Shown here: positions 18,500 to 27,355 of the stretch, piece after piece
Position numbering within the stretch: the first letter of the stretch is position 1
How the letters are laid out: each line of letters opens with the position of its first letter
Source: Frankia sp. AgB1.9
Lineage (GTDB): Bacteria; Actinomycetota; Actinomycetes; Frankiales; Frankiaceae
DNA length: 64,000 nucleotides
Direction: 5' to 3'
NCBI RefSeq assembly: GCF_016786355.1
Contig: NZ_JADWYX010000005.1
Span: 45,733 to 109,732, forward strand
Program-made: the position numbers and the translations under genes
The notes under the pieces: model-generated
Told to the model about the DNA's origin: nothing
Databases searched by the model: none
Seen by the model: the letters and a program-made list of their open reading frames with translations, nothing else

Positions 18500-19114
18500 T
18501 CAGGCCTGGCGGATGTTGAACCGGGCGAAGCGGCCGATCTCGATCTTCTCGCCGAGGGAGACGCCCGCGTCTTCGACGAGCGCCTTGATGGTGACCTTGT
18601 TGTCCTTCACCCAAGGCTGCTCGAGCAGGACCGAGCTCTTCTTGTAGCCGTTGAGCTTCCCCTCGATGATCTTGGAGAGCGCGGCTTCCGGCTTGCCCTC
18701 TTCGCGGGCCGCGGCCTCGTAGATCCGCTTCTCCTGCTCGAGGACCTCGTTCGGGATCGCGTCCGCGGTCACGTACAGCGGGTCAGCCGCCGCGACGTGC
18801 TGCGCGATGTCCCGGGCGAGCTGCTTGAACTGGTCGGTCTTGGCCACGAAGTCGGTCTCGCAGCGCAGCTCGACCAGAACGCCGATGGTCGGCGGCAGCT
18901 GCGGGTCGGTCCGGTGCAGGTAGGAGTCGACCAGGCCGTTCGCGGTGGACCGGCCAGCGCGCTTCTGGGCGCCGGCGAGGCCCTTCTCCCGCAGCCAGGC
19001 CTTGGCCTTCTCGAAGTCGCCGTCGTGGTCGACGAGCGCCTTCTTGACGTCGCTCATTCCGGCACCGGTCACCTCGCGGAGCTTGCGGATCTCCGCGGCA
19101 GAAATGTTTGCCAT
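18500..19114 (-). CDS. tsf: Elongation factor Ts (short form)
   Basis: Guanine nucleotide exchange factor for EF-Tu. The 204-residue protein keeps the N-terminal UBA-like domain (AAEIRKLREVTGAGMSDVKK), the core with RCETDFVAKTDQF that contacts EF-Tu, and the dimer-type end EKIEIGRFARFNI. It is much shorter than the roughly 270-280 residues of many actinobacterial and E. coli EF-Ts, resembling the compact Thermus form, so one core subdomain is reduced. Both ends match the family, so this is not a truncation by a stop codon. It follows rpsB after a 337-base spacer. Confidence 0.95.
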   Translation of the reverse strand: MANISAAEIRKLREVTGAGMSDVKKALVDHDGDFEKAKAWLREKGLAGAQKRAGRSTANGLVDSYLHRTDPQLPPTIGVLVELRCETDFVAKTDQFKQLARDIAQHVAAADPLYVTADAIPNEVLEQEKRIYEAAAREEGKPEAALSKIIEGKLNGYKKSSVLLEQPWVKDNKVTIKALVEDAGVSLGEKIEIGRFARFNIRQA

Positions 19115-19451
19115 CGTTTCTTCGTCCCGTTCTGGGTGGCCTTGGCCGGCTGACCCACTTTGGTCTCGCGCCGCGACGCGCTAACCGGCCGATGATGTGA
19201 CAGGTCGGTCCCACGTGGGCTGGCTGGATCTGGGGCGCGGAGCCCGTCCCGGCCCGCTCGCGCGGTCCACTCCGAGTCGCGCGGCGGCACGCCAGCCGGC
19301 AGATGATCGTCAAGGTGAGCCCACAACGAGCGGGCTCGGTTCGGGTCGACGGCCCGCCGTCACCCAGCAGGGTCGCGGCAGGCCGTCAGGGCATTGCTGG
19401 GCGTCGCCTCCGCGGCCGCGATGCGGCGGCCGAGGCGACGCCCAGGCCGAA
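19115..19451. other. rpsB-tsf spacer
   Basis: A 337-base gap between rpsB and tsf on the minus strand. It holds the strong hairpin listed at 19401-19441 next to rpsB. The remainder probably carries a tsf promoter, but I could not pick a convincing pair of boxes. No gene is seen here. Confidence 0.6.
19401..19441 (-). terminator. Strong hairpin after rpsB
   Basis: GCGTCGCCTC pairs perfectly with GAGGCGACGC, and inside it GGCCGC pairs with GCGGCC around a 6-base loop; only a 3-base bulge interrupts. It begins 11 bases past the rpsB stop. No T-run follows, fitting an actinobacterial-type terminator or attenuator that would set the rpsB to tsf ratio. Confidence 0.7.
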
Positions 19452-20330
<879 letters not shown>

Positions 20331-20911
20331 AACCGCCCTTCCTGTCCGGCGCGCGGCCGGAACGTCTCGGTTGTCGGCCGCGGCTGGCGCCGGCGGCCCC
20401 TGACGCCCGGGCGGCCCCAAAACCACCGCGAGGCGGTGGACCGAGGGAGCCTTCCTGGCTCCGCGCCGACTACGAGCCGGGCGGACGGGACGCGCGGGCA
20501 GTTGATGACCGATGGACGGCCGACCGGCAAACGCCTGACCGACAGACACATCGACGGGCACCGAGCCCTGCGCGCCCACCAGGAGCGGGCGTGCGAAGTG
20601 AGCTCCTCGCGAAGCTCCGAGTGTGATGATACTCGGCCTCATCGGGAGTCCGCCTGACCGGGCGCGGGGCGAACGGACGTTCTCCCAAACACCGGTTCGA
20701 GGACTTCTCCACAGGAGCCGGCCGATCCACAGATCGAGCCACCCACTTGGCCCGGCCGGCCGGGAGCCCGATCGTGAGCGGCGCCGGCCAACCGCCCCCG
20801 GGCCGGCACCCGGCGACGGGGGGCGGCCCGGTCCTCCACCCGTGCCAGCCGCCCCCGGTCGCTCTCATGTCTCCCAGAGCCCAGCCAGCGCCACAGCCGC
20901 AGGAGCCCCCG
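20331..20911. other. Divergent spacer rpsB / M23 peptidase gene
   Basis: A 581-base region between divergent genes. Toward rpsB it contains the tandem hairpins at 20423-20462. A minus-strand TATCAT at 20626-20631 could be a -10 box for rpsB, although no good -35 box was seen at the right distance. The plus-strand promoter of the peptidase gene was not identified. No gene is supported. Confidence 0.5.
20423..20462 (-). promoter_or_regulatory. Tandem hairpins in rpsB leader, possible attenuator
   Basis: Two perfect stem-loops lie 93-132 bases upstream of the rpsB start: GGAGCC-TTCCT-GGCTCC (20446-20462) and CCACCGC-GAG-GCGGTGG (20423-20439). On the coding strand the second is followed at once by TTTTGGGG, which makes it look like an intrinsic terminator inside the leader. 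This arrangement would suit attenuation of ribosomal protein expression; that role is inference. Confidence 0.5.
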
Positions 20912-21745
20912 ATGGCCTTGTCCCCGCGTCCTGACCCGCGCGTCCAGGCACTCGTCGTGACCACACTGCTGGCCGCCCTCCTGGTCGTGGGCTGGCCGCG
21001 CTCCGTCAGCGCCCTGGCCGCCTCGGTTGCTTCAGTGGCCTCAGTGGCCTCAGTGGCCTCGGAGGCACCGCAGCCGGCTCCCTCCGCGGCCGTGCGGGCC
21101 GCGGGTGACAGTCCCGTCTTGGCCGGCAGCGCCGTCCGCCCAGGCAGCGCCGTTCGCCCTGGCAGTACCGCCCGTCCCGGCAGCACCGCCGAGACCGGCA
21201 GCACCGCCGAGACCGGGACGGCGGCCGGTACGGCCGACGGCGCGGCCCGCGGCGGCGTGAGGCCCGCGCCGATCGCCGGGGCGGGCGGGTGGCGGGCGCC
21301 GCTGGACGGGCCCGTGACGGTGCTGCGGCCGTTCGAGCCGCCGGCCACGCCGTACGGTCCGGGCCATCGCGGCGTGGACCTCGCGGCGCCGGCGGGAACG
21401 ACGGTGCGTGCCGCGGGACCAGGCGTCGTGAGCTTCGCCGGGGTACTTGCCGGGCGAGGCGTCGTGGCCGTCACCCACGGGGAGCTCCGCACGACGTATG
21501 AGCCGCTGACCGTGCTGGTCCAGGTCGGCCAGCCAGTCGCCGCGGGGACACCACTCGGCCTTCTCGACGCGGGTCATGCGGGCTGCCAGCCAGCGATCTG
21601 CCTGCACTGGGGCCTCATCCGTGGCCAGACCTACCTGAGCCCGCTCACGCTCCTGCTGCCCACCCCGCCCCGCCTGCTCCCGCTCCTCCGGGTTTCGCCC
21701 CAGGCGATCCCGGCAACGGCGACGCCGCGGGCGACGTCGAGCTGA
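20912..21745 (+). CDS. Secreted M23 (LytM-like) metallopeptidase-family protein
   Basis: A 277-residue exported protein. The ATG at 20912 is chosen because AGGAG lies 6 bases upstream and it directly precedes the hydrophobic signal (VQALVVTTLLAALLVVGW). After the signal come two low-complexity tracts: a repeated Ser-Val-Ala unit about residues 37-50 and a six-residue GSAVRP/GSTAET type repeat about 72-105. The C-terminal M23 domain keeps HRGVDLAAPAGT and the second zinc site ICLHWGLIRG; the expected H-x-H reads L-H-W, as in related actinobacterial proteins near rpsB, so activity is uncertain. Such genes next to rpsB are typical in actinobacteria. A likely cell-wall role is inferred. Confidence 0.85.
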   Translation: MALSPRPDPRVQALVVTTLLAALLVVGWPRSVSALAASVASVASVASVASEAPQPAPSAAVRAAGDSPVLAGSAVRPGSAVRPGSTARPGSTAETGSTAETGTAAGTADGAARGGVRPAPIAGAGGWRAPLDGPVTVLRPFEPPATPYGPGHRGVDLAAPAGTTVRAAGPGVVSFAGVLAGRGVVAVTHGELRTTYEPLTVLVQVGQPVAAGTPLGLLDAGHAGCQPAICLHWGLIRGQTYLSPLTLLLPTPPRLLPLLRVSPQAIPATATPRATSS

Positions 21746-21774
21746 TCGCCGTTTCAGCCCTGAATCGGTCGTGA
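21743..21774. repeat. Half copy of palindromic element overlapping M23 stop codon
   Basis: This 32-base sequence, starting with the TGA stop of the M23 gene, is a diverged copy of the left arm of the palindromic element at 21866-21940: both share TGATCGC-GTTT-AGCCCTG and GGTCGTGA with a few changes. It points to at least two insertions or a duplication of the same element in this gap. Confidence 0.55.
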
Positions 21775-22337
21775 GCGAGACCCCATCGCGGCCTATTGGA
21801 CTGCTGGCCAATTCGGACGCCGGATCCGTGAGAAGCCCACGTGGCTCGGCCCTCTCGCGTGAGCTTGATCGCGGTTTTAGCCCTGGGGTGGTCGTGACGA
21901 AGGCGCTTCTACGACCACCGCAGGGCCAAGACAGCGATCATGACCGGCGCGGCGTCCGTCAAACGGGACTGAACGCCGCGAGCCGACCTCCCGATCATCG
22001 AGTCGAGCCCCTCGGGCTGTAGCTGCATGCAATTCGCCAGCAGGGTCCCCATCGAGGGTGCAAACGGTGATCAAGCCGCCGCGGTGGCGCGGCCCGCCAC
22101 GGAATCTGTGCCAGGAAATGGCCAGCCAAGGAGCCAGCCGCCAGGCCCCACCGTCTCGCCGGCAAGGCCTGGAGGCTGCGCCCTTTCGCCGCAGCTCAGG
22201 TCCCGTTGGCCCTCGCCCAGGTCCCGCTGGCCATAACACAGGTGGCCCTCGCCCCAGGTACCGCTGGCCGTAGCTCAGGGCTGGCTGGCCATAACTCAGG
22301 GCTCGCTGGCCGTGGCTCAGGGCTCGCTGGCCGTGGC
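21746..22337. other. Repeat-rich gap between M23 gene and dprA cluster
   Basis: A 592-base gap between convergent genes. It carries the palindromic element (21866-21940), its half copy (21743-21774) and most of a 21-base tandem array (22206-22349). No gene with a supported start is seen in the remaining bases; the open frames across it come from the repeats. Confidence 0.65.
21866..21940. repeat. Palindromic REP-like element, 30-base arms
   Basis: The left arm 21866-21895 and the right arm 21911-21940 are inverted repeats matching at 26 of 30 positions, separated by 15 bases. Each arm runs from TGATCGC through GCCCTG to GGTGGTCGT. It would fold into a long hairpin and looks like a repetitive extragenic palindrome or a small non-autonomous mobile element. 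It lies between convergent genes, so it may also act as a two-way terminator. Confidence 0.75.
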
Positions 22338-22349
22338 TCAGGTCCCGCT
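22206..22349. repeat. 21-base imperfect tandem array
   Basis: About seven units resembling CTGGCCGTGGCTCAGGGCTC plus one base, some with changes or a small insertion. The unit length is divisible by three, so frames stay open on both strands, which produces misleading ORFs. The array overlaps the last few codons of the hypothetical gene at 22338-22814. Confidence 0.75.
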
Positions 22350-22814
22350 CGGGGCGGCGAGCGGGCTCGACCCGGACTGCGCGAGCCGTCCGATCGGGGC
22401 TACGTGGTGGCCGGCGTCGTCGTCGCAACACCAGACGGCGTCGTCAGCACAGTCCTCGGGGCGCAACGCGGCGTCGTGGTCGGGGCAACGGGGCCAGCTG
22501 TGCCAGAGGATCTCGGCGAGGCATTCCTGCACCCGGATGGCGACGGCGACCACGGTGGCGGCGCCCTGCGTGCCACCGGGAAGTGGCCCGGCGCCGGCTG
22601 GCCAGAACTGCCCGTCGGGGAGGGCGACGAAGACCCCCTGCTCCGTGCCGACCAGCTGAAGTCGCGCCGCGCCCGGCACTCCGGCCGGCAGCTGCGCGTC
22701 ATCTCCGTCCTCGGCAGGCTGGTCGCGGGTCTCGACGCGCGGATAGGCGTCCAGGTCGCGTTGGACCAGCCGGAGCGCCGCCCGCAGGCCGGATAGCTCG
22801 GAACTCGAAATCAT
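22338..22814 (-). CDS. Hypothetical protein coupled to dprA
   Basis: A 158-residue acidic protein that I do not recognise by name. Its start overlaps the dprA stop by 4 bases, which supports it being translated. The N-terminal half is helical (SGLRAALRLVQRDLDAYPRV); the middle has VGTEQGVFVALPDGQFWPAG. The C-terminal third carries a HSWPRCPDH segment and VWCCDDDAGHH before IGRL, a pattern resembling a small zinc-ribbon-like region of actinobacterial hypothetical proteins (from memory, unverified). The 3' end runs into a tandem repeat array. No function is assigned. Confidence 0.65.
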   Translation of the reverse strand: MISSSELSGLRAALRLVQRDLDAYPRVETRDQPAEDGDDAQLPAGVPGAARLQLVGTEQGVFVALPDGQFWPAGAGPLPGGTQGAATVVAVAIRVQECLAEILWHSWPRCPDHDAALRPEDCADDAVWCCDDDAGHHVAPIGRLAQSGSSPLAAPSGT

Positions 22815-24055
22815 GGACGAACCTCCCGGATTGAGAACAAACCGTCGTCTTCGCCGTCATCACGGCCAGGACGGGCCTGAATCGGACCGCGGCCGAGCGC
22901 GGTCAGCCGGTAGCCGTCCGGACGGGCCTCGACCAGGCCCTCGACGGCGAGCGGCCCGAGCATCGCCAGCACGTCGCGTGGCCGCTGACCGATCCGCGCG
23001 GCCAGCACGGCGACCCCGATGCAGCCGCGGGCCGGCATGGCCTCCAACAGCGCCCGCACGACGGCGGGCAGGCCGTCGCGCGACCCCGACGGCCCTCCGT
23101 CGCCCGCACTGGGGCCGTCGTCGGTTCGCAGACCGATCGGGCCGATCTCCTCCTCGACATCACGCGCGTCGGTCACCAGCGCGCACACCTCCCGGTGCTC
23201 GCGTAGCAGCCGGTGGCAGCCGACCGACATCGCGCTGGTGACCGGGCCGGGCACGACCATCAGCCCGCGGCCGAGCCGGCGAGCGTGCCGGGCCGTGCTC
23301 AGGGCTCCGCTGCGCGGACCGGCCTCGACGAGGACGGTGCCCCTGGCCAGCCCGGCGATCAGCCGGTTGCGGATCAGGAAGCGCCGCCGCAGCGGTGGGC
23401 TGCCCGGCGGCACCTCACTGACCAGCAGCCCGCGTTCCCGGATCTCGTCCAGCAGCCGCAGGTGCGCCGCCGGATAGGGGATGTCGACGCCGCAGGCGAG
23501 GACGGCGACCGTCACCCCGTCGCCGGCCAGCGCCCCACGGTGCGCGGCGGCGTCGATGCCGAACGCCGCGCCGGACACGACCGTCCAGCCTCGCTCGGCC
23601 AGCGAGCAGGCGAGCTCACCGGCGACGTGCTGGCCGTAGCCGGTCGCCGCCCGGCTCCCGACGACCGCGACGCCGTGCCGGTCGCAGTCGGTGAGTCCGG
23701 TCGGTTCGGTGGGTCCCGGCGGGGACAGGTCGGCGGCGCCGCGGCACCAGAGGGCCAACGGTGTCCCGTACTCCGGTTCAGCCCGGTCGGCCGCCCGGTC
23801 CAGACCCGCGAGCCCATCGGGCCAGCCGGGGTCGCCGGGGCACAGGAGCCAGCCGCCGACCTCGCGCAGCCGGTCCAGGTCCCGGCGCGGCTCGATGTCC
23901 GGATGCCGCGGACGTGCCTGCTCCCAGGCCTCGGCCGGCCCGAGCGCCCTGATCGCGGCCGTCAGTCCCGCGTTGCCGTAGCCGACGAGGTGCGACAGTG
24001 CGGCCCGCGCGAGCCGCTCCGGCGACTCATCGTCGACGGCCGGTCCGCCGCTCAT
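22811..24055 (-). CDS. dprA: DNA processing protein DprA
   Basis: DprA binds single-stranded DNA and loads RecA during natural transformation, and is widespread even where competence is unknown. From the ATG at 24055, which overlaps the comM stop by 4 bases, the protein has 414 residues. An N-terminal helical region is followed by a Rossmann-like core with VAVVGSRAATGYGQ, SGAAFGIDAAAHRGAL and LVVEAGPRSGALST-type motifs (here VLVEAGPRSGALSTA), and a C-terminal winged-helix region (GVAVLAARIGQRPRDVLAML). The open frame reaches 24532 but those codons belong to comM. Confidence 0.94.
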   Translation of the reverse strand: MSGGPAVDDESPERLARAALSHLVGYGNAGLTAAIRALGPAEAWEQARPRHPDIEPRRDLDRLREVGGWLLCPGDPGWPDGLAGLDRAADRAEPEYGTPLALWCRGAADLSPPGPTEPTGLTDCDRHGVAVVGSRAATGYGQHVAGELACSLAERGWTVVSGAAFGIDAAAHRGALAGDGVTVAVLACGVDIPYPAAHLRLLDEIRERGLLVSEVPPGSPPLRRRFLIRNRLIAGLARGTVLVEAGPRSGALSTARHARRLGRGLMVVPGPVTSAMSVGCHRLLREHREVCALVTDARDVEEEIGPIGLRTDDGPSAGDGGPSGSRDGLPAVVRALLEAMPARGCIGVAVLAARIGQRPRDVLAMLGPLAVEGLVEARPDGYRLTALGRGPIQARPGRDDGEDDGLFSIREVRP

Positions 24056-25590
24056 CCGGGACGCCCGGGGATGCGCAGGTCGAGGGCGAGGCCCAGCTCG
24101 GCCGGACCTGGGCGGGCCAGACCCTCCAGGTCCGCGAGCGTCCAGGCGACCCGCAGCACCCGGTCGAGGCCTCGGGCCGTCAGGGCGCCCGTCTCGAAGG
24201 CGCGGTCGGCGGCGAAGGTGACCGACGCGGGCAGCGGCCAGCGGCGCCGCAGCACCGCGCCCGGCACCTCCGCGTTCGTGCGCCACTGGGTGCCACGCAG
24301 CCGGGTCGCCATCGCCGCCCGCGCGACGGCGACCCGCGCGGCCACGACGGCGCTCGACTCGGTGGCACCGACGTCGGCGCGCAGCTCGGCCCGGGTGGGT
24401 GCGCCGATCTCGACCTGCAGGTCGATCCGGTCCAGCAGCGGGCCGGACAGGCGCGCCTGATAGCGGCGGCGCACGGCGCTGGGGCATTCGCAGGCGTTCG
24501 GGCCGGCCGTGCCGGCGCGGGCGCAGGGGCACGGGTTCGCCGCCAGGACAAGCAGGAACCTGGCCGGAAACCGGGTCGTCGTACGCGCTCTGGCGATCTC
24601 GATCACGCCGCTCTCCAGCGGCTGGCGCAGCGCGTCCAGCGCGGTGCGCCCAAATTCGGGAGCCTCGTCCAGGAAGAGGATCCCTCGGTGGGCCTGGCAG
24701 GCGAGCCCGGGGCGGATCACGGTAGAGCCCGCGCCGACCAGGGCGGCCGGGGTCGCGGTGTGGTGCGGGCTGCGGTAGGGCGGGCGGCTGATCAGCGGCG
24801 TCTCGGACGGCAGGACGCCGGCGACCGAGTGCACGGCGGTCACCTCGATGGCCGCGGCCAGGTCCAGGTCGGGCAGCAGGCCGGGCAGCCGCTCGGCGAG
24901 CATCGTCTTCCCGCCGCCCGGTGGTCCCTGCAGGTACAGGTGGTGGCCGCCGGCTCCGGCGACCTCGACGGCGAGCCGGCCGCGGCTCTGGCCCGCCACG
25001 TCGGCGAGATCCAGCTCGGCCTCGGCGCCCCGTGCCGCGGGACCGGCGGGCGGCGCGGCGACCGCCTCCGGTTCGTACTCACCGCGCAGCAGGCCGATGG
25101 CACTGCGCAGATCCGGGACCGGCTCGACCTCGGCACCGGGGACGAGCGCGGCCTCGGCCGCGTTGCGGGCCGGGACGACGACCCGGGTCACCCCGGCATC
25201 GACGGCGGCCAACACGGCCGGCAGCACGCCCCGCACCGGGCGGACCCGCCCGTCGAGCGCCAGCTCGCCGACCAACACCCGGTGGCCGGGCGTGGGCTGC
25301 GGCACGACGCCGGCCGCCGCCATGATCGCCAACGCCATCGCCAGGTCGAATCCGCTGCCGGACTTGGGCAGCGTCGCTGGGAAGAGCCCGACAGTGATCC
25401 GCTCGTCCGGCCACTTCTGCCCGGAGTTCAGCACCGCCGCCCGGATCCGGTCGCGGGACTCGGCAAGCGCGGCGTCGGGCAGACCGATCAGCGCCAGCGC
25501 GGGCAGACCGCCGGCGAGATGTGCCTCCACCTCGATGAGATGACCCTCGACGCCGATCACCGCGACGGCGAGCGTGCGCGCCAGCGCCAT
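24052..25590 (-). CDS. comM: ComM/YifB family Mg-chelatase-like AAA ATPase
   Basis: A 512-residue protein of the YifB/ComM family; in transforming bacteria ComM is a helicase promoting branch migration during recombination. The N-terminal Lon-like domain (about 1-165) begins MALARTLAVAVIGVEGHLIE. The AAA domain has Walker A GPPGGGKTML near residue 228 and Walker B GILFLDEAPEF near 300, then a Cys-rich segment CPCARAG...CECP, and the C-terminal Mg-chelatase domain. It stands between yraN and dprA with overlaps at both ends, the usual yraN-comM-dprA order. Confidence 0.95.
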   Translation of the reverse strand: MALARTLAVAVIGVEGHLIEVEAHLAGGLPALALIGLPDAALAESRDRIRAAVLNSGQKWPDERITVGLFPATLPKSGSGFDLAMALAIMAAAGVVPQPTPGHRVLVGELALDGRVRPVRGVLPAVLAAVDAGVTRVVVPARNAAEAALVPGAEVEPVPDLRSAIGLLRGEYEPEAVAAPPAGPAARGAEAELDLADVAGQSRGRLAVEVAGAGGHHLYLQGPPGGGKTMLAERLPGLLPDLDLAAAIEVTAVHSVAGVLPSETPLISRPPYRSPHHTATPAALVGAGSTVIRPGLACQAHRGILFLDEAPEFGRTALDALRQPLESGVIEIARARTTTRFPARFLLVLAANPCPCARAGTAGPNACECPSAVRRRYQARLSGPLLDRIDLQVEIGAPTRAELRADVGATESSAVVAARVAVARAAMATRLRGTQWRTNAEVPGAVLRRRWPLPASVTFAADRAFETGALTARGLDRVLRVAWTLADLEGLARPGPAELGLALDLRIPGRPG

Positions 25591-26036
25591 CAGAACGCCC
25601 CGCGCCGGTGGTCGACCCGGACCGAGCCGGGCTGCCCCGGGGTCACCTCACGGGACACCGCGACCAGGTCGAACCGCACCGGGCCGGACACCCGGGGGTG
25701 CTCCGCCAGCCAGCGGGCGGCCAGCCGGCGGACCCGGGCCACCTTCCGGTCGTCCACGGCCTCGGCCGGCGTGCCGTGCCGGGTGCCGGTACGGGTCTTC
25801 ACCTCGCAGAACACCACCGTGCCCGCGTCGAGCGCCACGATGTCGAGCTCGCCGTCGCGGCAGCGCCAGTTGCGGTCGAGAATCTGTGCCCCGCCCGCGA
25901 CCAGCTGCCGGGCGGCGAGGTCCTCGCCGAACCGACCGAGCACGTCCTTGGCCCGCTGTCCCGCTCTCGGACTCGATGCCCGCTGTTTCGCTCCTGGACT
26001 CGATGCCCGCTGGCCCGCCCTTGGCCTGGATGTCAC
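25590..26036 (-). CDS. yraN: UPF0102 family endonuclease-like protein YraN
   Basis: A predicted small nuclease-fold protein of the UPF0102 (YraN) family, 148 residues. The restriction-endonuclease-like core is seen as GRFGEDLAARQLVAGGAQIL, RDGELDIVALDAGTVVFCEVK and AVDDRKVARVRRLAARWL; the D, E and K of the core match the family. The first 30 residues are three nine-residue repeats (SSPRAGQRA type) encoded by 27-base DNA repeats, absent from family members, so the true start may vary. Its stop overlaps the comM start by one base. Biochemical function is not established for the family. Confidence 0.9.
   Translation of the reverse strand: MTSRPRAGQRASSPGAKQRASSPRAGQRAKDVLGRFGEDLAARQLVAGGAQILDRNWRCRDGELDIVALDAGTVVFCEVKTRTGTRHGTPAEAVDDRKVARVRRLAARWLAEHPRVSGPVRFDLVAVSREVTPGQPGSVRVDHRRGAF
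25951..26031. repeat. 27-base in-frame tandem repeat in yraN 5' end
   Basis: Three units of 27 bases, each starting GCCCGCTG and ending GGACTCGAT or GGCCTGGAT, encode three nine-residue repeats at the N-terminus of YraN. The third unit is the most diverged. Since the unit is divisible by three, copy-number change would lengthen the protein without a frameshift. Confidence 0.8.
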
Positions 26037-26339
26037 AGCCGGACCTCCGCCGCCCGCCGGTTCCCTGGAACCAGCTTCCTGACGGCTCGCGGACCTGGCT
26101 CAGTGGTCAGCGCGCCGCCCACGGCGGCTGCTGCCGCCGGCGGAGATCACAATGAAAGAGCCGAGGCCCAACGTCGAGGCCGAGAACCCCAGCTGTGGAC
26201 GACCCCCAGCCATCCACAGAGGTACCAACCAGCCAACCAACCCCAGCCCGGCCACACCGCCGCACACGTCAGGCAGGCAGCAAGGCAGCCCGAAACTCGG
26301 CCGGCCTCACCAGGAGCCGGCCCATCAAGGGTCAGCGCC
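26037..26339. other. Spacer between DUF2469 gene and yraN
   Basis: A 303-base spacer within the minus-strand cluster. It holds the hairpin at 26299-26322 near the DUF2469 stop, and a run of short CAACCAGC-like repeats around 26226-26250. A promoter for yraN-comM-dprA may lie here but no clear boxes were found. No gene is supported. Confidence 0.55.
26299..26322 (-). terminator. Hairpin after DUF2469 gene
   Basis: GGCCGGC and GCCGGCC form a perfect 7-base stem around a 10-base loop, 18 bases past the DUF2469 stop codon. It lacks a T-run. It probably terminates or reduces read-through from the rplS-lepB-rnhB cluster into yraN. Confidence 0.5.
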
Positions 26340-26636
26340 TTAGAGCTCGGCCTTCGTGAGTTCCTCGACGTTGACGTCCTTGAAGGTCACAACCCGGACG
26401 TTCTTCACGAAACGGGCGGGGCGGAACATGTCCCACACCCAGGCGTCCCGCAGCGACAGCTCGAAGAAGACCTCGCCGTCGGCGGTGTTACGCACCTCGA
26501 TCTTGTACTCGTTCGCGAGGTAGAAGCGACGTTCGGTCTCGATGACGTACGAGAAGAGCCCGACGACGTCCCGGTACTCGCGATAGAGCTGCAGCTCCAT
26601 CTCGGTCTCGTACTTCTCAAGGTCCTCGGCGCTCAT
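26340..26636 (-). CDS. DUF2469 family protein
   Basis: A 98-residue acidic protein, highly conserved in actinobacteria between rnhB and yraN (Rv2901c type). It begins [20 protein letters not shown] at 26636, overlapping the rnhB stop by 4 bases, so the long open frame further upstream is not used. Conserved aromatic segments include [13 protein letters not shown] and [16 protein letters not shown]. No catalytic motif or membrane segment is visible. The function is not known to me; the conserved position suggests a housekeeping role. Confidence 0.92.
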   Translation of the reverse strand: MSAEDLEKYETEMELQLYREYRDVVGLFSYVIETERRFYLANEYKIEVRNTADGEVFFELSLRDAWVWDMFRPARFVKNVRVVTFKDVNVEELTKAEL

Positions 26637-27355
26637 GCGATCCCCGTCGCGCCCTGCCGGCCGGCCATTGTCACGGTCTCCTCCAGCCGCGCCGTTCGTT
26701 CGTCCCCGTCCCGGACTATCAGGGACTGGACGTTGGCATACGAGAGGCGGTGCTCCTCGCACGGCCCGTGTCTCGCCAGTGCCGCGGCATGCGCCGCGGT
26801 GACGTATCCCTTGTGCTGCGCGAAATCGTACTCGCCGTAGCGGGCGTCCAGTTGGCACATGATCCGGTCGCGGGTCACCTTGGCGACAACGGAGGCCGCG
26901 GCGACGCAGGCCGCGACCCGGTCCCCCTTGCGCACAGCCAGTGATGGCGTGTCGATCCCGGGCACCGGAAAGCCGTCGACAAGCACGTACCCCGGATGAA
27001 TCGCGAGCCGGGCGACCGCGCGCCGCATGCCGGTGATGTTCATGACGTGCAGGCCGTGCCGGTCGATCTCGGCCGCCGGGATCACGACCACGGACCACGC
27101 CGAGGCCACGGCCAGCACGTCCTCGTACACCCGCTCCCGGATGCGTTCGGTCAGCAGCTTCGAGTCGGCCAGCTCGACCAGCCGGCCGGTGCGGCGTGGG
27201 TCCAGGATGACGGCGGCGACGACCAGCGGCCCGGCGCAGGCTCCACGCCCGGCCTCGTCGACGCCGGCCACCGGGCCGAGGCCGCGCCGCGCCAGCGCGC
27301 GCTCATAACCGAACAGGCCGCTGTCACGCCGGATGACAACGCCCGGAGGCCTCAT
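26633..27355 (-). CDS. rnhB: Ribonuclease HII
   Basis: Removes RNA from RNA-DNA hybrids and single ribonucleotides from DNA. From the ATG at 27355, which overlaps the lepB stop by 4 bases, the protein has 240 residues. The catalytic acidic residues are visible in [17 protein letters not shown] (D-E-x-G), in the [10 protein letters not shown] strand and in [11 protein letters not shown]. The usual [19 protein letters not shown] end is present. Codons upstream in the open frame belong to lepB. It is translationally coupled to both neighbours. Confidence 0.95.
   Translation of the reverse strand: MRPPGVVIRRDSGLFGYERALARRGLGPVAGVDEAGRGACAGPLVVAAVILDPRRTGRLVELADSKLLTERIRERVYEDVLAVASAWSVVVIPAAEIDRHGLHVMNITGMRRAVARLAIHPGYVLVDGFPVPGIDTPSLAVRKGDRVAACVAAASVVAKVTRDRIMCQLDARYGEYDFAQHKGYVTAAHAAALARHGPCEEHRLSYANVQSLIVRDGDERTARLEETVTMAGRQGATGIA

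Noticed and set aside
22206..22796. 196-codon plus frame across the 21-base array
   Set aside because: Open because the repeat unit is divisible by three; the rest is antisense to the dprA-coupled gene, which has better support.
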